Notes under the pieces: model-generated
Told to the model about the DNA's origin: nothing
Seen by the model: the letters and a program-made list of their open reading frames with translations, nothing else
The model's database searches: none
Translations under genes and position numbers: made by a program
Assembly: GCA_951799405.1 (NCBI GenBank)
Contig: OX637332.1
Location: forward strand, 30,852,832-30,916,831
Source of the DNA: Agapetus fuscipes
Taxonomy: Eukaryota > Arthropoda > Insecta > Trichoptera > Glossosomatidae
Length of the DNA stretch: 64,000 bases
Direction of reading: 5' to 3'
Shown here: piece after piece, positions 33,720 through 44,607 of the stretch
Layout: every line of letters begins with the position of its first letter
Position numbering within the stretch: position 1 is the stretch's first letter

Positions 33720-33848
33720 TGATCTATAATCTATAATCTAAGTTGCAAGGATATATTCATTCAAAGCTCTCAGATGTATGCCCACAAACAAACACGTGTA
33801 GTTCGCGCTTACAAATGCTGATTGTGTACTTACAAATAAAATTCAAAA
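33720..33848 (-). repeat. RTE-like LINE 3' end, short
   Basis: The tail and AAAGCTCTCAGATGTATG segment only. It sits inside DNA transposon family 6. Confidence 0.75.
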
Positions 33849-34053
33849 TGATATGATAAAAAATAAAAAAGTTATGCCATTTTTCTGCAATCTCAAACTT
33901 TCAACTGCTCTCCTGAACAATTTAGTTTTTGTCGCTTATACCTTTTTACCTTTTAACCGTCTATATGTTTTGTAGTGAAATTGTCAAAAAGTGAAATATG
34001 TTACTTGAAGTGTTTTGAAATCAAGTTTTTAATGTATAAATATTCTTTTTCAG

Positions 34054-34157
34054 AGCGGAGCAGGGGTTGTTCAGAGATGAACAGTAAAATTTGTCCAAAT
34101 CTCTGCAGATCGCGCTCAGCACAGTCTTTGAAAATGCTCGGAGACTCGGCTACACAG
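34054..34157 (+). CDS. fry: fry exon 23
   Basis: Acceptor ttttcag, donor gtaatg. It codes RSRSAQSLKMLGDSATQ, which leads into the conserved exon 24 block. Starts phase 1, ends phase 0. The phase fits both exon 21 and exon 22 as the preceding exon. Confidence 0.9.
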
Positions 34158-34407
34158 GTAATGAACTGACACTCTAGATATTTAATGGGCGCGTATGTAA
34201 AAAATGGTATTTGATTTATAATTGCGTTTTTTCAATGATTTTTTTGTCAAATTTTGTTCTGTGTTTTACTTTTGTATTAATTAATTATTTGTTATCTAGA
34301 AACTCTTAAATCACCAATATTTCTACTTTTGTAGTCCATTTAATGTAATGATTGTAAAAGAATGAATCTGTTTTAATTGTATTTTCTATGCAAGTCTCTC
34401 CTTTCAT

Positions 34408-34606
34408 TTTATGCTATGGCCAAGGGAGTTAAGTCGCTGTTGACTAGCGTATTTGGAAAAGAATAATGCTGTTCGAATCTCGTCTGGTCCATTTGACCAT
34501 AATTTCGACGCTGGTTCAACAGATGCCATTGCATGTACACAAGCTTCTGCTTTCGCATGATGACAACTGGCCAGGCAAAATAGGTTGCTGAATTGCTTTG
34601 TATTAA
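34408..34606 (+). repeat. tRNA-derived SINE family C
   Basis: tRNA-like head (TGGCCAAGGGAGTTAAG, then TGTTCGAATCTCG) and body GCTGGTTCAACAGATGCC. It ends GGTTGCTGAATTGC, about 16 bases before the exon 24 acceptor. Confidence 0.75.
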
Positions 34607-34622
34607 CTCTGTCATGTTTCAG

Positions 34623-34838
34623 GACGACAAGCTGACTATCCTTGCCACACTGTTCTGGCTGGCCGTCTCCCTGCTGGAATCTGACTACGAGCACGAGTTC
34701 CTGCTGGGAGTGGGCTTGCTGGGCAGGGTGACTCATCGCCTGCCCCTGGAGAGACCCGACGCCAGAGACCGGGTGGACAGATTGCAAGCACAACTACGCT
34801 GGCATAATTTCCCCGGAGTTCATGCGCTGCTGTTGAAG
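34623..34838 (+). CDS. fry: fry exon 24
   Basis: Acceptor gtttcag, donor gtatta. It codes [20 protein letters not shown] and [12 protein letters not shown], then [11 protein letters not shown], a hallmark of the Furry C-terminal region. 72 codons, phase 0 at both ends. A tRNA-derived SINE ends within about 20 bases of the acceptor. Confidence 0.97.
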
Positions 34839-34858
34839 GTATTACTTTAATATAATAA

Positions 34859-35705
34859 TATAATCTATAATCTAAGTTGCAAGGATATATTCATTTAAAG
34901 CTCTCAGATGTATGCCCACAAACCAACAAGTGTAGTTCGCGCTTACAAATGCTGAATGTGTACTTACAAATAAAATCCAAACCTCAAATGAACATAAGCC
35001 CCACAACTTTTGCCGACCTTCCCTGAAACAGGGGTGACATTGGCAAAGTGAACCATTTTTTACAGTATGGGTGGTCAGCCTCATACCAACCTATAAGTCA
35101 AGGAATATGAATAATAAATTACATTTAAATATAAAAAAGAACAAAACCTTACAAAGAAATCTATACAAAAAAAGTCAAAAATTTCCTATGCAAAAAATGT
35201 AGCAAATGAATACACCAACATTAGAAATCAACATTGCAGATTAGCCGCCACTTCTTCCTGTCCTTGCATACTTCTTTCATTTCATCCAGAGTCATAACCT
35301 TTTTCATACAAGTCCTCCTTTTATTATGACTCTGGATATCCCATTCATTCGCTATTTCAGAGATTTGATCCTTCCATACCCTTCTCGGTCTTCCTCTACC
35401 ACGACATCCATCTATTCTAGCAACATATACTTTCTTCGTCAATCTTTCATCACTCATTCTCTCCAAGTGCACGAACCATCTTAACATACTTCTTTTAATC
35501 TTCACTTTCACACTTTCCCTTACACCACATTCTTCTCTTACAAAATCATTCCTCACCCTGTCACTTCGTTTTTTCCCAATCATACTTCTTAGATAGTCCA
35601 TTTCTACTGTATGGACTTTACTAATTTCCCTTTCACTCACCGTCCAGGCTTCACTTCCATACATCAAGGTTGGCACTAGTATACCACCGTGCACCGCCAA
35701 TCTAA
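34859..35705 (-). mobile_element. RTE-like LINE, 5'-truncated, coding end plus 3' UTR
   Basis: The minus strand reads the C-terminal coding part (35221-35700, 159 codons) followed by the 3' UTR that is repeated throughout the window, and a (TATAATC)n-type tail. This copy identifies the abundant repeat as a LINE 3' end. Confidence 0.88.
35221..35700 (-). pseudogene. RTE-like LINE ORF, C-terminal fragment
   Basis: 159 codons. LVPTLMYGSEAWTVSERE, RWFVHLERMSDERL, GRGRPRRVWKDQISE are typical of the region after the RT catalytic core in RTE-like elements. The catalytic part is missing (5' truncation). The frame is otherwise open, so the insertion is fairly young. Confidence 0.85.
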
Positions 35706-35837
35706 CATTTTTTGAGAGATTTTGGTTTGGGCGTGTGGAAAGAATGAATGATGATAAATAATAAATATTTAAATAAAATGAATAAATATATAAATAGAAT
35801 ATAAATAGAATGAATAAATATTTAAAAATATAAATGG

Positions 35838-36195
35838 TAAAACATTGTTTTAATTCACTTTATTTTATTTGTTTATGCTCGAATATTTTCGCCTAATGAG
35901 GCATCTTCAAGAGCAGAATGGTTACAAATATATTTTTATAAAATAATTTTCAAAACAATGAATGTGAATTAAAACAATGTTTTACCATTTATATTTTTAA
36001 ATATTAATAAAAATGGACTTTCACTGTGTTAACAGATCAACACTAAAAATAGTATTACTTTAAGTTTATCACGTATTTTAAAACTGTTAACATACAGTTA
36101 CACTCCTGAACAATTATGCTCCTGAACATGCCTTTTTAGGCGAAAACATTTGAGCAAAAAAATAAATAAAAGCGAATTAAAACATTGTTTTTTTC
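35838..36195. mobile_element. foldback element, family 7
   Basis: Left arm 35838-35920 (TTCGCCTAATGAGGCATCTT) is complementary to the right arm 36110-36195 (CCTTTTTAGGCGAAAAC). A middle arm near 35935-36000 repeats the outer end. One arm recurs at 24696-24795. Confidence 0.6.
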
Positions 36196-36281
36196 CTATT
36201 GCATTTATAAAAAAAAAAATCAAGTTATTTCAAATAATGAAATATTAAATACTTAAATGTTATTTATTGCTCGTATTCCTT

Positions 36282-36524
36282 GACTTATAGGTTGGTATGA
36301 GGCTGACCACCCATACTGTAAAAAATGGTTCACTTTGCCAATGTCACCCCTGTTTCAGGGAATGTCGGCAAGAGTTGCAGGGCTTATGTTCATTTGAGGT
36401 TTGGATTTTATTTGTAAGTACACAATCAGCATTTGTAAGCGCGAATTACACGTGTTTGTTTGTGGGCATACATCTGAGAGCTTTGAATGAATATATCCTT
36501 GCAACTTAGATTATAGATTATAGA
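36282..36524 (+). repeat. RTE-like LINE 3' end
   Basis: Complete 3' UTR copy of the AAGCTCTCAGATGTATG subfamily, with an (ATTATAG)n tail. Confidence 0.82.
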
Positions 36525-36564
36525 AATCGAACCAATATCACTTCAATACTGCGACTTAGTTGAA

Positions 36565-36780
36565 ATTCTGCCAAGGGTGGATGAAGCCTCTGCAAAATTG
36601 TCTCCATTTCTTTGTACCCTTGCATACCTCTTTCAATTTATTCATGTCCATCACCATTTTCACTTAAAAAAGAAATGCAAAAGCAGGAGATGAGCCAGGA
36701 TAGAAAAGTTGGCATCTTCGAACAAGGAGGGCCGACCCCAAATGATGGGATAAGGCAAAGGAAAAGAAGATCACCATTTT
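36565..36780. repeat. RTE-like LINE coding remnant
   Basis: 36570-36665 resembles the C-terminal coding end at 47330-47400 (GCATACCTCTTTCAATT). The rest up to exon 25 is unassigned. Confidence 0.5.
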
Positions 36781-36819
36781 CACTGCGATGTACAATGCAA
36801 TGCCCTGTGTATGTTGCAG

Positions 36820-37017
36820 GGCTGCACCCACCCCGCCACCTACGAGTCTGTGGTGGGCCTCCTCACCGAGCTGACCCCGCTGCTGGAGCTGGCTGTGATA
36901 GATCCCACCCAGTGCATCGCCTTCCCCATGAACGTGGTCGCCCTGCTGCCGTACATGCTGCTGCATTACGAGGACGCAAACGAGACGTGTGTGCGCGCCG
37001 CTCATCACATTGCTCAG
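36820..37017 (+). CDS. fry: fry exon 25
   Basis: Acceptor tgttgcag, donor gtgtgt. It codes [20 protein letters not shown] and [18 protein letters not shown], then RAAHHIAQ. 66 codons, phase 0 at both ends, and strongly GC-rich against its AT-rich introns. Confidence 0.96.
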
Positions 37018-37102
37018 GTGTGTGAACATTTTATTGCCTGTTTCCAAGAAAATTGTTTATTCTACCTGTTTCTTCACTTTTTTTTATTTTTTTTTAAATA
37101 GA

Positions 37103-37330
37103 TTTGGGAAGAGGAATGCAATTCTTCGACCTGTTCTGCCTGGCCAGAAACAGGTATTAATATCATCTATTGATAATTCATTATTGATTATTTTAATGAA
37201 TTATTAATTAATAATTACCCAATAACATCTGTTGAACCAGGGTCAAAGTTATGGTCAAATGACCCAAGCGGGGATCGAACCAACGTTATGCTATTCCAAA
37301 TACGCTAAAAAGATGAGCCCGCTTGGCAGG
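37103..37330 (-). repeat. tRNA-derived SINE family C
   Basis: Minus-strand: B-box-like GGTTCGATCCCCGC and body CTTTGACCCTGGTTCAAC, ending near 37110. It closely matches the SINE carried inside the hAT elements, including the TAATTATTAATT segment. Confidence 0.75.
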
Positions 37331-37519
37331 CGCGTGCATAGGGTATAGGCAAATACATATCAGAATAAATATTTTCTCCCATTCCTTTAAAATAACTCAT
37401 TTGAAATTAACTGAAGTGCCAACGATGGCTGCAATTGAACTTAAATTTAAAATTTTGAATCTGAATATCAAGCTTAAATGTTTTTTTTACCATACATTGC
37501 CTACCTATTAGGTGCATGT

Positions 37520-38020
37520 GCCTGTATGGGATGAACGCCCCTGCTGCTTGGCCCCATCGGCCATAACACCGACTTATAAAGATCTTATCTTCAAGGAGGT
37601 CTTTGGTTTTTTGTGTCTTAATTCAGTCTCTCAAATCATGCTACAATCCAAATCTCTCTTTTGCCCCAATTCCTGTCCCTTGCAGGCATCCTCTAACTTG
37701 TCACCTGGGGAAGCTGTGAGCATCTCCGTGATGCAAGTGGCCAGTCAATCTGTTACTGGCCAGGGAAACTTTAAAACCAAATTATTCCAGCTAGGTATCC
37801 CATCTATACTATCAGCAGAGTGCCCTCGCGGTGCCAGCTCCCAGAACGTACTTCACATCTTGTGGCACTGTCCACGACGTTCATCTATTCTTGCAACGTA
37901 TACTTTCTTCGTCAGTCTTTCATCACTCATTCTCTCCATATGTCCAAACCCTCTAAGCAATGAACATATCAATTACATCAGGCATCACTACCTACCGCCG
38001 CTGACTAGCAGGCGGTAGAA
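37520..38020 (+). repeat. LINE remnants
   Basis: 37770-37880 reads GNFKTKLFQLGIPS and LHILWHCP, like the end of a jockey/I-type ORF. 37875-37960 matches RTE coding sequence (ACTTTCTTCGTCAGTC). It is a patchwork with no fry exon. Confidence 0.45.
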
Positions 38021-38235
38021 GCTCTGTAATATTTTTTGTGTTTATGGCGATTAAAATAGTTTTTTTCTGTGTTTAATATTGAATAAAGAACCGGCAGTGT
38101 ATGTTTGTGGAACAGTAATAAGTTAATACGTGTTTGCGCACACCAGTTAGTGGTAATTACAAGTTAATCGAATCATCCCACAAATTTTGACAGCTGCAGA
38201 CATCGCGGCACAGGTACCTGCTTGCAAGTGCGTAC

Positions 38236-38811
38236 GTGACGCGGTACATGACCCAAGGCGATGCGCCAGTGGTACGTCCAGTACTGAGGTACTCACTACA
38301 TGTTCTGAAAAATATTATTGCAAGAACTTTGCCGATATGTACTAAAAGTGTCAAATCATGGCCACACATGGTGCTGAGGAGGCCCGTGAGGCGCAGGAAG
38401 CGAGGGGGGCGACGGCTGAGCTACTCAGTCGCATCGGTGACAACTCCTGTTTCTCCAGCATCATGTAAGGATCCCGCTTCCACATCCAGACCTTCAGTGG
38501 CACCTCCATCGTCGTGCTCCCTGCTGACCAGTGGGAGGCATCAACAGAACGTGGAGAAGAAGATGAATCTTGGATGCTGGAATGCTAGATCTATTGCCAA
38601 TAAGGTTGATGATATTTATGAAATTTGTGAAAGCCATGACCTTGGCATCCTTGCGCTGACGGAGACGTGGCATGAGAGCTACCACTCAACTGCCATGAAG
38701 AAACTGCGCGCTCTGGGTTCGCGACACTTGAGGAAGCACGGGCAAGGCCGCGTCATGGAAAAGGGACAGAAAATATTTCCTGGACCAACCATGGCGGAGT
38801 TGCGTTGCTAG
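38236..38811 (+). pseudogene. LINE endonuclease, N-terminal part
   Basis: From about codon 110 it reads KMNLGCWNARSIANK and LGILALTETWHE, the start of an APE-type endonuclease with the catalytic Asn and Glu. The frame then shifts around 38700-38790 and ends. Upstream residues are a basic, Pro/Ser-rich stretch of unknown role. Confidence 0.78.
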
Positions 38812-38917
38812 TGCGCCCGGGATGTCGTGTGGAGAGGATTAATATGTCCTCTTTCACGACATTTGAGTGCCTTGTGTGTCGGGTCTCCTCCAGAGCAGCG
38901 CTCACTATAGCTATAGT

Positions 38918-39960
38918 TAGGGACTGGAAAATTTCGCGATCGCGATAAAACGAATTTATTCGCGAATTTTGATGTTTTTACGCGAATAACGCGAAATTTG
39001 AAGTTTTACGCAAATATCGCGAATTTTCGTACTTTTGGCAGAAATTGTGCGAAAAAGTTGTCATGTGTCGCTTTTGCAACGCAACGATTTTGTGGGAAAG
39101 AAAAGATTCCTGCGAAAACCCTTTGCAAGGTGCAAAGCACAGGAAAATTGGTCGGTGTTATAGCCGAGGGTGCCATGTGGGCTGATCTTTTAACGTTGAA
39201 ACACGCTAGAACGCTAGACGCGGGGTCTTTTGACTATAAATTTGACCCTGGTTCAACAGATGTTATTGGATAATTATAAATGAATAATTCATTTAAATAA
39301 ACAAGAATTAATTATTAATTAATGATATTAATACCTGTTTCTGGCCAGGCAGAGTAGGTTGGTGAATTGCATTCCTATTGTTGCTATAATTGCAAATCTA
39401 TTTTATTAAAAAAATGAATGATAAGCAGAACTGTCCTGGATCCTCCAATCAGACTTGAATCGTGACATCAATGAAGGAAATTACTTCAAGGAGTGAAGCT
39501 GTTGCTGGATTAGCCAAGAGCACAACTTGAGGTTTTCATAAAAGCCAACATCCCTTGAAAAATTAGATAACCCTCATCTAGAGACTAAATGCACATAAAT
39601 GAAATATTTTAAAAGTATATTGCAGGGTATTCGGAGTGTCATTGAAATATTAATATTTTTTTCAATCAATGGTTTTTTGTAAGTAAGGTACTCCTATTGA
39701 TTCAGATGTTGTTTATTCATTGTTTTTTAAATTAATTATTGTTGTTTATATTATAAATTGTAAATCTTAGTAATATATTTTGGTTTGCAATTATATAAAC
39801 CTTCATTTTGATCTAATCAACCCTAAAAATTATACCGAATCTCCCCGTTTATCATGAAAAATAACGCGAATTTCCCTGTTTTCGATCAAAAATAACGCGA
39901 ATTTCCCAAAAAAATAACGCGAATTTCGCAAAAAATAACACCACTTTTTTCCAGTCCCTA
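38918..39960. mobile_element. non-autonomous hAT element, copy 2
   Basis: 1043 bp with the same ends as copy 1 (TAGGGACTGGAAAA). 8-bp duplication gctatagt (38910-38917, 39961-39968). Inserted in the LINE endonuclease. Shorter than copy 1 by internal deletions, including the SINE B box. Confidence 0.93.
39165..39405 (+). repeat. SINE family C inside hAT copy 2, B box deleted
   Basis: Same position as in copy 1, but the stretch corresponding to GATCCCCGCCTGGGTTAT is missing. Confidence 0.72.
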
Positions 39961-39966
39961 GCTATA

Positions 39967-42471
39967 GTGTATCGGCCTGGCTCTAAGCCTGTAACTGCGG
40001 AGTTTTTTCGCGAATTTCGGGAGCTATTTGAAATTTTGGTAACTCGTAATGAGATGTTTCTGTTGGTTGGGGATGTCAACGTTAGGCTTGAGCGCAGAGA
40101 TGACACCAATTGTGTTACTCTCACTGCCTTGCTTGCGGACTATGGCTGCAGACAGTGGGTAGATGCTCCCACTCATGATGCGGGTGGCCTACTGGATGTA
40201 GTCATCACCAGAGAGGAGGATGCTCCTTCAAAAACAGAGGTGAGAGATGTGGGTTTATCGGACCACAGGTTGGTGATTACTGAATTAGATCTCGGACGAC
40301 CGGTTCCAGTGTACAGGAAGATTATCTCCAGGTGCTGGAACGGACTTAATATGGACTCCTTTAAAAGTGACTTATTACTTTCACCGATCTGTTGTCCGGA
40401 AACCTACATCTCAATGCACCCAGACAGGTTAGTTGAGCTGTACAATGTCACCCTGAAAAATCTAATAAATTTTCATGCTCCCATTTCAACTAAATGTGTT
40501 AGGGAGCGGAATAGTGCTATCTGGTTTGATAATGAATGTAGTGCTCTGAAACGAAAAATGCGGCAAGCGGAGCGTAATTTCAGGAGCGGTAAACCAGGTA
40601 GCTCTAGAGAAATGTGGATGGGTGCACAGGGTCTGTACAGGTCAACTATTCTCCAGAAAAGGTCTCAATATTTTTGTACAATGATAGCTAGGGAAAAATG
40701 TCCACAGCGTTTATGGAGACTTCTGGAGAACGTCTCTGGCAGTGCTCGGGCTGGTACGGGTTCAATGTCGACTGCTGATGAGTTCGCTGCATACTTTCAG
40801 GATAAAATACCACGTAGAGACTCTCCTCTGGAGATTGGTCCAGGTTCTCCTGAATCTATGTGCAACTCGCAACTTGAAATGCTTGAGGTGACCTCTATTG
40901 AGGAGGTAACGCGAGTCGTAGTGGGATCACCAAATAAGCAGTGTGATCTTGATCCTGTGCCAGCGTGGGTGCTGAAAGAGTGCATCTTACAAGTGGCTCC
41001 ATTTATTGTAAGGCTTATTAATGGATGCCTTGTGGAATCCACTGTTCCCTCTTTTTTGAAGGAAGCGCAGATAACGCCGATACTAAAAAAAACAAATCTC
41101 GATCCTAATGATCCCTCCAATTTCAGGCCGGTGTCGAATTTGCCGTTTTTGTCCAAGGTGCTGGAGCGTATTGTCTCTAACCGGCTGGTATCTTATCTGA
41201 GTGATAACAACCTGATGCCGAAAAGGCAATCAGCCTATAGGAAATATCATTCAACTGAAACTGGTTTGTTGACCGTAGTCTCAGATCTGATATCGGCAGT
41301 GGATTGCGGGAATCTTGCGCTCCTAGCTCTTCTGGACATGAGTGCGGCTTTTGACACCGTATGTCATGATATCTTGATAAAGAGGTTGGAGGATGCGTAC
41401 GGCTTGAGAGATAAGGCTCTGGCGTGGTTCTCCTCCTACTTGGCGGATCGCAAGCAGGTAGTGCGTACTTGTGACTGTGTCTCACCTTCCTATTCGCTGA
41501 TCTCCGGAGTGCCGCAGGGGTCTGTGTTGGGACCGATCCTATTTATTTTATACACGGCCGACATTGAGAGCATATTCGAGAAATGGAGCCTTACTACACA
41601 TGCATATGCAGATGACTGGCAGATTTACTCTCAGTGTCGACCACACATGGCGGGAGCTCTCAGTAACAGAATGGCAGCTTGCATTGCGGAGATCGGTGAA
41701 TGGATGACAAGCAATGGCCTAATCCTTAACATGGGTAAGACGGAAATTATGTGGGCGGCTACGTCCAGGCGTGATCATCTCCTGACAACTCGCGTACCAC
41801 TCTCCATTGGGGGACAGCTGATTCAGCCGTCAGATTCAGTGAGACTTCTAGGAGTCACACTGGATCGGAACCTCACAATGGGAGAGCAGTTGAATAACAC
41901 GGTATCCTCCTCGTTTTTTGAACTTCGCCAGATTAAGGCAATCAGGAGATGTTTACCATCAGGGGCGGTCAGGACCCTGGTTAACGCTTTTGTGATGTCT
42001 CGGGTTGACTATTGCTCAACGCTGTATATAGGTCAGCCGAAAAAACAGTTCAGCCGACTACAATCTGTGCTGAACTCTGCAGCAAGACTCATTTTCGGGA
42101 TGTCCAAATTTAATCATATTACTCCATTGTTGAAAGAACTGCATTGGCTTCGTTTTCCGGAGAGGGTGGTCTACCGTGTTTGTTTGATGGTTTACAAAGC
42201 TGTCAATGGTACGGCTCCTTCATACCTGTCTGACATGTTCTCACCTATTGAGATAGATTTGAGACGCCAAACTCTCAGATCTGCAGGGTGTGGGGTGGTT
42301 GACTTAGTCCAGCCGTCACGTCAGACACGCACTAATTTTGGGGACCGTGCTTTCCGGTTTGCGGGCCCAATGGAGTGGAACAGACTACCACCTAATGTGA
42401 GGAAGGCAGAAACTGTTGGTGTCTTTAAAGGAGCACTAAAGACGCATCTTTACAAAAAATCTTATCCGTGA
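39967..42471 (+). pseudogene. LINE endonuclease end plus reverse transcriptase
   Basis: 834 open codons. The apparent start is GTG in the target duplication, so translation would originally enter from the endonuclease half upstream of the hAT. Endonuclease motifs LVGDVNVRLE (about residue 38) and LSDHRLV (about 98). RT motifs: RPVSNLPFLSKVLERIV (about 390), SAAFDTV (about 460), SGVPQGSVLGPILF (about 515) and YADD (about 547). The C-terminus ends GVFKGALKTHLYKKSYP. The RT is intact; the element is disabled by the hAT insertion and an upstream frameshift. Confidence 0.9.
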
Positions 42472-42582
42472 TTTGAGAGGGCCCTTGAGGTGTGACACAC
42501 ACAAAAACGGCGCTCTTCAATTATGTGTACCTTATAAATAAATTATCCTTGTATATATATATCACCATTTGTGTGTTGCCAG

Positions 42583-42891
42583 GTCTCCGCTGAGAAGAGC
42601 AAGAAACTGGAGAACCTTGGCACGGTGATGACGCTGTACAGCCGCCGCACCTTCAGCAAGGAGAGCTTCCAGTGGACCAAGTGTGTGGTGAAGTACCTCT
42701 GGGACACGTACTCCCACCTGTCCATGCAGATGCTGGCCTTCCTTGTGGAGGTGCTGGAGAAGGGCGCGCCGTGTCTGCAGCTGCCGGTGCTCTCCATCCT
42801 GCACTGCATGCTGCACTATGTGGACCTGAACACCAGCTCCGCACAGCCCATCAACGCCGATCTCCTGAGGGTCATCGCCAAGTTTATTGAT
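42583..42891 (+). CDS. fry: fry exon 26
   Basis: Acceptor gttgccag, donor gtgagt. It codes [32 protein letters not shown] and [12 protein letters not shown], then [12 protein letters not shown]. 103 codons, phase 0 at both ends. The 3' tail of a LINE ends roughly 30 bases before the acceptor. Confidence 0.97.
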
Positions 42892-43944
42892 GTGAGTGCC
42901 GTTTTTAGCATCTAGATGTTTTTGTTGTTGTAAACATTACAATGTTATATTTAAAAAAAAAACATTGTAGTTTGTACCTTAGTAGTCAAATTAAGAGAAA
43001 GAAGAAAATGTATTTGACAAATAAAAATATATTGATGTGATAGCATGTTGTGTGGTGAGTTGAATTTTTTTTGATAAAAGCTTGAATACATTTCGTCCCC
43101 TTGTTTGTGCTTGTTTGTCTTATGTCCATCAGAGGTAATTTCACATGAGCAATGTTTGTATGTGTACTGGACCAATGTGTCTTATGAAAACTGGAAATCA
43201 CATTATTGTAAAATCAAAAAACTCTCACATTATCAAGTTGTACGTTTTTTCTTAGCCCAGATTGTGTAGAATGTAATTCTTAAGATAATTTCATTGTAAG
43301 GTCATCTTTGAATCAAATGGTGGATAAGCCAAACAAGCGCTGGGGGGGACGATCTTTCGATATTTTTAACAATGTTTTTTCTCTTGTCCTCCTTATAAGA
43401 ACTGGCAGTTTTTCTTGTTTCTTGTAGCAGTGTTTTATTTTTTTATGAAGGATGACATCCTTTAAATTACTTGTTCCATCATTGTATGTTTTCTTCTTTT
43501 CTTCATTTTGTGTTTGACAGCCAACAAGTACAAATGCCATAATGACTCTTTTCTTTCAAAATTGACAAGTGTACCGACCAAAACACATCAAAACATTTGT
43601 AACGCATGCGCACAGCGTTTGCGCATTCATGAATTTCAATGCTGCCAACTTTCTGCAAAGATTTTGTAGAAGATACACTGTGAAGATCTTTGTTCTCTTT
43701 CTAACTAAAGGGTAATTTGCTGTTAAGTAAGTAGCAACAGATAAAGTGTCTATTTTCATTCTATGATTTAGATCAGAAGAAAACATTGATCTGGGAAATC
43801 TTTAAATCTAAATGAAAGTTTTTGCTTCTAAACTATACATCTATACATATATAAAATCAAGTATTAAATAAAAGTCTTGTAACAATATTCAGTTTATTTT
43901 GAAAATATTTTATTGATAATCTGGATTGTACCGTTAATTTTCAG
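42892..43944. other. fry intron 26 with a dispersed repeat
   Basis: 43085-43275 matches 57680-57835 in inverted orientation (CTCACATTATC and AGATTGTGTAGAA segments). The rest is unassigned. Confidence 0.5.
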
Positions 43945-44076
43945 GGCGGTGCAAATTTCAAGGAAGCAATGAAGATACTGAAGTTGGTTGTGACGAGATG
44001 CTCCACTCTGGTTGTTCCCCCTCACTGGGATACAAACACCTCATCCATACTGGATACAGAACTTCAAATCAAAAAG
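43945..44076 (+). CDS. fry: fry exon 27
   Basis: Acceptor attttcag, donor gtttgc. It codes ANFKEAMKILKLVVTRCSTL and VVPPHWDTN, ending LQIKK. 44 codons, phase 0 at both ends. Confidence 0.95.
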
Positions 44077-44232
44077 GTTTGCCACGATAGTTGACTATTG
44101 AGAAAAGTTTAAAATATGTGACCTTTTCAGGAATCCAAACAGGCTACCTCCTGAAACCTGATGGTCATTCTGTCATTATTTTTCATTACAAGAGTTTTCA
44201 GAACAGTTGTTTGAACAGTTATTTTCTTACAG

Positions 44233-44607
44233 GAACTGCCTGGTCGTACAATGGACTTCACCTTTGATCTATCCCAAACTCCGGTGATCGGTCACAAGTA
44301 TTTGATAATGGCAAAGGGACCTACAGGGCCCAATTCTCTCACAAGCGGCAATCTCAATCTGACTCCGGAAAAGACCGGAGACAAGTCTTTGACCGGCAGT
44401 GGACCCAGCTCTGTGACTGGCACCATCTCAAGTGTCGGAATCAGCGAAGACTCCTGCCTCATTGTGCCACCTTCGCAGCCCACAGATAAGGTGGAAATTG
44501 TGGACAATGCCACGCAAGTGCTGTCTCAGTCTCCTAGAAGATCCATGTCTTTGTCGCCTGCGGATCCCACCAATATTAGTGGATGGAAGAGACCGTGGAT
44601 GTCACAG
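44233..44607 (+). CDS. fry: fry exon 28
   Basis: Acceptor ttacag, donor gttaga. It codes ELPGRTMDFTFDLSQTPVIG, a long Ser/Thr/Gly linker, and SQSPRRSMSLSPAD then WKRPWMSQ. The Ser-Pro sites suggest a phosphorylated linker (inference). 125 codons, phase 0 at both ends. Confidence 0.95.

Larger units (their letters stand above)
32249..33966. mobile_element. DNA transposon, family 6, holding a hAT element and an RTE fragment
   Basis: Left end TATTGACGGTTAAAAGG is complementary to the right end near 33950-33966 (CCTTTTAACCGTC). The left part continues after the hAT insertion at 33427. A second, incomplete copy without the hAT is at 52462-52730. Confidence 0.65.
38050..42550 (+). mobile_element. 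L2/CR1-like LINE, interrupted by hAT copy 2
   Basis: 5' region with an endonuclease start (38560-38915), hAT insertion (38918-39960), then the rest of the endonuclease and a full RT to the stop at 42471, followed by a 3' UTR containing CTTGAGGTGTGACACACAC. Clade call is by recognition of FRPVSNLPFLSKVLERIV-type motifs. The 5' boundary is approximate. The 3' tail is shared with SINE family B. Confidence 0.85.

Noticed and set aside
37512..38018. 168-codon frame as a fry exon in the intron before exon 26
   Set aside because: Exons 25 and 26 join in phase and make a continuous Furry segment; this stretch resembles LINE remnants.
39967..39969. GTG at 39967 as the start of the LINE ORF
   Set aside because: It lies in the hAT target duplication; the original frame came from the endonuclease half upstream.
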